Of a stretch of DNA of 23,249 bases, positions 21,366-23,249 are shown in pieces (position 1 is the stretch's first letter; each line of letters begins with the position of its first letter). The notes under the pieces are model-generated. The model was not told the DNA's origin. It did no database searches and saw nothing but the letters and a program-made list of their open reading frames with translations. A program made the translations under genes and the position numbers. The stretch spans positions 1-23,249 of the forward strand of contig CAZXOC010000096.1 of the NCBI GenBank assembly GCA_964642165.1, in the 5' to 3' direction. Source of the stretch: CAYRVX01 sp964642165. GTDB taxonomy: Bacteria > Planctomycetota > Phycisphaerae > SM23-33.

Positions 21366-23003
21366 GTGCGCCGCGCGACACAGCTCGTCCTCCTCGCCGT
21401 GGCCCTGGCGTCGGGCCCGCCGCCGGCCTGCGCCGAGCCCAACCGGGCCGCGCTCGAAGAGCTGCGCGGCGCGGCCACCGCGCCGGCCCCCGGGCGGGAC
21501 GACACGCAGCCGGCGTCGCAGCCGGCCACCGCCACCGCCCCGGCCACGCCGCCGACGAGCGCGCCCGCCGAGGAGGCCGGCTTCCTCCAGCGCCTTCGTG
21601 ACGCGGGCGCCGCCGTCGCCGCCGCCGCCGCCGGGCTGTACCTCTACTTCGGGCCCGTCGGCGTGGCCTCCGTCGCCGCGTGGGTCCTCGTATGGGCCAC
21701 GCTGCTCGTCCAGGCCATCCGGACGCGGGGCATGGGCGTCGGCCTCGGCGCGAGCCTGCTGGCCGCCCTGGCGGTCGCCTGGGCCCACGCGCTGCCCCAG
21801 GCCGGGCCCTTCGTCGCCTTCCTCATCTGGCTGGCCGTCTTCGCCGCCCTCGCCGTCGTCGTCGCCTGGGCCCTCGTCGCCCGGGAGCTGCCCGTCGCCT
21901 TCGCCGCGCTGATGCTGGCCCTGGCGGCGTTCGGGCTGGGCATGTGGAACTCCGACAACGTCAGCGCGATCCGGGAGGACCGCACGGCGGAGATCGAGGC
22001 CGCCCGGAAGCGCCAGATGGCCGCTCGCCGAAGGGACGTTCGAGAGAAGCTCCGCAAGCTCAAGTCCAGGGCCGCCGACATCCGCTTCGCCGAGGACGAC
22101 GCCAACGACCCCCTGGACCTCGCCGGCTACCGCAAGAAGGACGCCGCCCTGCTGGCCCGGGGCCCCGAGGCCGGCGACTACGCCTACCGCGCCCGCGGCA
22201 AGCGGCGGCGCGACCCCAACATGCTCGACGGCAAGGCCGACGCCCTGACCCGGGCCGTCGACGACGAGGCGAGGCGCTCCCGGCTGGGCGCCGGCGCGCG
22301 GATGCTGCCCGGGGACGACCTCGTCCGCGCCAACCAGCTCGACAGGCTCAACCGCTTCGCCGTCCGGATGACGCTGGTCGCGGCCGTCCTCTTCGCGGGC
22401 CTGGAGTACCTTCGCAGGCTCAACCGCACCGTCGGCAGCATCCTGCCGCTGCCCATCTCCTGCCGGGCGATCGACTCGATCTGGCCCAAGACCCACGCGG
22501 TGCGCCTCCGGGCGCGCTCGCCCGACGACGTGCGCCGCTACCTCGAGGCCGCCGTCCGCAAGGGCGAGTCGTTCCTCTGCTTCGCGCCGCGCGACCCCTG
22601 GCCGGGCGAGCGCGGCTTCCTGGATCGGCTGCCCGTCGCGGGCCTGTGGCGGCTGCGGAAGGTCGCCTTCCGTCCGGGCGACCCCGCCTACGGCAGCGCC
22701 CTGGTCTTCGAGACGGCGTGGTACGGCCGCTGCAGCTTCGTCCTCCTCGCCGGGCGGCTCGACGCGCCGCTGTCGGCCTTCCTGGACGACCTCCTCGCGG
22801 CGCTGCGGATGAGGAGGCACACCCGCGCGGCCGCGGCGCGGAGCGTCCACCTCGTGTGGGACCTGCCCGCGCCCCCGCCGCCCGAGACGCTCGAAGAGCT
22901 CGCCTTTCTCTGCCGTGAGACCAACTGGAAGCTGGTGGTCGCCTGCCCCGACGAGCCCGACGCGGCCGCCCGGCGGCTTCTCGAGGAGACGTGCGCCTGC
23001 TGA
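21366..23003 (+). CDS. Uncharacterised multi-helix membrane protein, last gene of the operon
   Basis: I do not recognise this 545-aa protein. A GTG at 21366 is chosen: AGGGA lies eight bases upstream, 11 bp separate it from the DUF4159 stop, and it opens a signal-peptide-like stretch (RRATQLVLLAVALASGPPPA, then CAEP). A Pro/Ala/Thr-rich linker (about 35-70) leads to about four membrane helices (roughly 84-118, 124-142, 148-170, 175-193), a charged helical segment rich in Arg/Lys (202-240), a polar region with a RGKRRRDPNMLDGKADALTR stretch, a fifth helix about 332-350, and a C-terminal alpha/beta domain (about 376-545) with FLCFAPRDPW and VFETAWYGRCSFVLLAGRLD. The final domain looks folded and soluble but matches nothing I know. 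Position suggests it is a membrane component of the Exb-driven assembly. Confidence 0.75.
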   Translation: MRRATQLVLLAVALASGPPPACAEPNRAALEELRGAATAPAPGRDDTQPASQPATATAPATPPTSAPAEEAGFLQRLRDAGAAVAAAAAGLYLYFGPVGVASVAAWVLVWATLLVQAIRTRGMGVGLGASLLAALAVAWAHALPQAGPFVAFLIWLAVFAALAVVVAWALVARELPVAFAALMLALAAFGLGMWNSDNVSAIREDRTAEIEAARKRQMAARRRDVREKLRKLKSRAADIRFAEDDANDPLDLAGYRKKDAALLARGPEAGDYAYRARGKRRRDPNMLDGKADALTRAVDDEARRSRLGAGARMLPGDDLVRANQLDRLNRFAVRMTLVAAVLFAGLEYLRRLNRTVGSILPLPISCRAIDSIWPKTHAVRLRARSPDDVRRYLEAAVRKGESFLCFAPRDPWPGERGFLDRLPVAGLWRLRKVAFRPGDPAYGSALVFETAWYGRCSFVLLAGRLDAPLSAFLDDLLAALRMRRHTRAAAARSVHLVWDLPAPPPPETLEELAFLCRETNWKLVVACPDEPDAAARRLLEETCAC

Positions 23004-23104
23004 GCCGGTTCCCGCGTCGCGTCCCGCACCGCCGACGCCGGCCGATGTCCGCCCTTCCCCTGTACGTATCGCAGTTGTATTCCGCCGTTTAGCGATTACT
23101 CCAC

Positions 23105-23132
23105 TTGACGAATGAGCAAACCGATGTATACT
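23105..23132 (+). promoter_or_regulatory. Housekeeping-type promoter for the last, truncated gene
   Basis: TTGACG (23105-23110) and TATACT (23127-23132) are separated by 16 bp, giving a strong sigma-70-type promoter. Transcription should begin near 23139, leaving a leader of about 70 bases. It lies 100 bp after the long operon's end, in clearly less G+C-rich sequence. No terminator is evident in 23004-23104. Confidence 0.7.
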
Positions 23133-23169
23133 AGGAGGAACCTCATCTACGCAAGCGAGTGGTTTTTCC

Positions 23170-23188
23170 GAAGAGGCGTGTTCTCTTC
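23170..23188 (+). other. Leader stem-loop upstream of the truncated gene
   Basis: GAAGAG (23170-23175) and CTCTTC (23183-23188) form a 6-bp stem with a 7-base loop in the predicted 5' leader, ten bases before the ribosome-binding site. It could modulate translation but matches no riboswitch I know. Confidence 0.3.
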
Positions 23189-23208
23189 AAGGGAGAGGGA
23201 GGAGACAA

Positions 23209-23249
23209 ATGCGTTCTGCTAGAGCAACCTGTGTCGTCTTGGCTGCCCT
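23209..23249 (+). CDS. Start of an exported protein gene (3' end outside window)
   Basis: An ATG with an excellent GGGAGGAG site (23198-23204, four bases upstream) begins MRSARATCVVLAA, a basic then hydrophobic start typical of a signal peptide. Only 13 codons are visible, so the product cannot be named. It has its own promoter and is therefore separate from the preceding operon. Confidence 0.65.
   Translation, partial: MRSARATCVVLAA

Overview
The window is strongly G+C-rich bacterial DNA. Its main content is a long co-directional block (about 5.0-23.0 kb, + strand) of very large tetratricopeptide-type secreted proteins, an ExbB/ExbD-type proton motor, a TonB-like anchor and a DUF4159 membrane protein. 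As established knowledge, DUF4159 proteins next to ExbB/TolQ-ExbD/TolR genes and oversized TPR proteins are typical of Planctomycetota, so a planctomycete (perhaps a Phycisphaerae-like lineage) is my inference. No rRNA, complete tRNA or CRISPR array was seen.

Region 1 (1-1.2 kb) is an oxidative-stress pair: the 3' part of a haem catalase followed 28 bp later by a ferritin-like di-iron protein. Region 2 (1.2-4.25 kb) is an accessory patch. It is less G+C-rich in its intergenic parts and holds debris of a possible transposase and of a GH2 beta-glucuronidase-type enzyme. It also holds a divergent (- strand) padR/radical-SAM operon with a well-formed promoter and a palindromic operator candidate, and a DUF4160/DUF2442 gene pair. 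Two imperfect 30-bp direct repeats flank the padR/radical-SAM operon. Region 3 (4.27-4.82 kb) is a two-helix membrane protein with a UPF0145/YbjQ domain.

Region 4 (5.0-23.0 kb) looks like one operon of ten genes, with gaps of 0-65 bp and several start/stop overlaps. The order is: TPR protein A (582 aa), TPR/beta-domain lipoprotein candidate B (767 aa), giant TPR/beta-domain protein C (2700 aa), an unrecognised 147-aa protein, ExbB-like, ExbD-like 1, ExbD-like 2, a short TonB/TolA-like protein without a C-terminal receptor-binding domain, a five-helix DUF4159 protein, and a 545-aa multi-helix membrane protein. B and C share a recurring beta-domain with an S-G-V-F signature, placed between TPR arrays. 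My working model is an energised cell-envelope machine: the Exb motor in the inner membrane drives, through the TonB-like protein, a giant periplasmic or outer-membrane-associated scaffold. The function is unknown, and this is the best candidate in the window for an undescribed system.

Region 5 (23.1-23.25 kb) is a clear promoter, a leader and the first 13 codons of another gene for an apparently exported protein. Across region 4 the codons TTA, CTA and TCA are essentially absent, which leaves long spurious open frames on the opposite strand.
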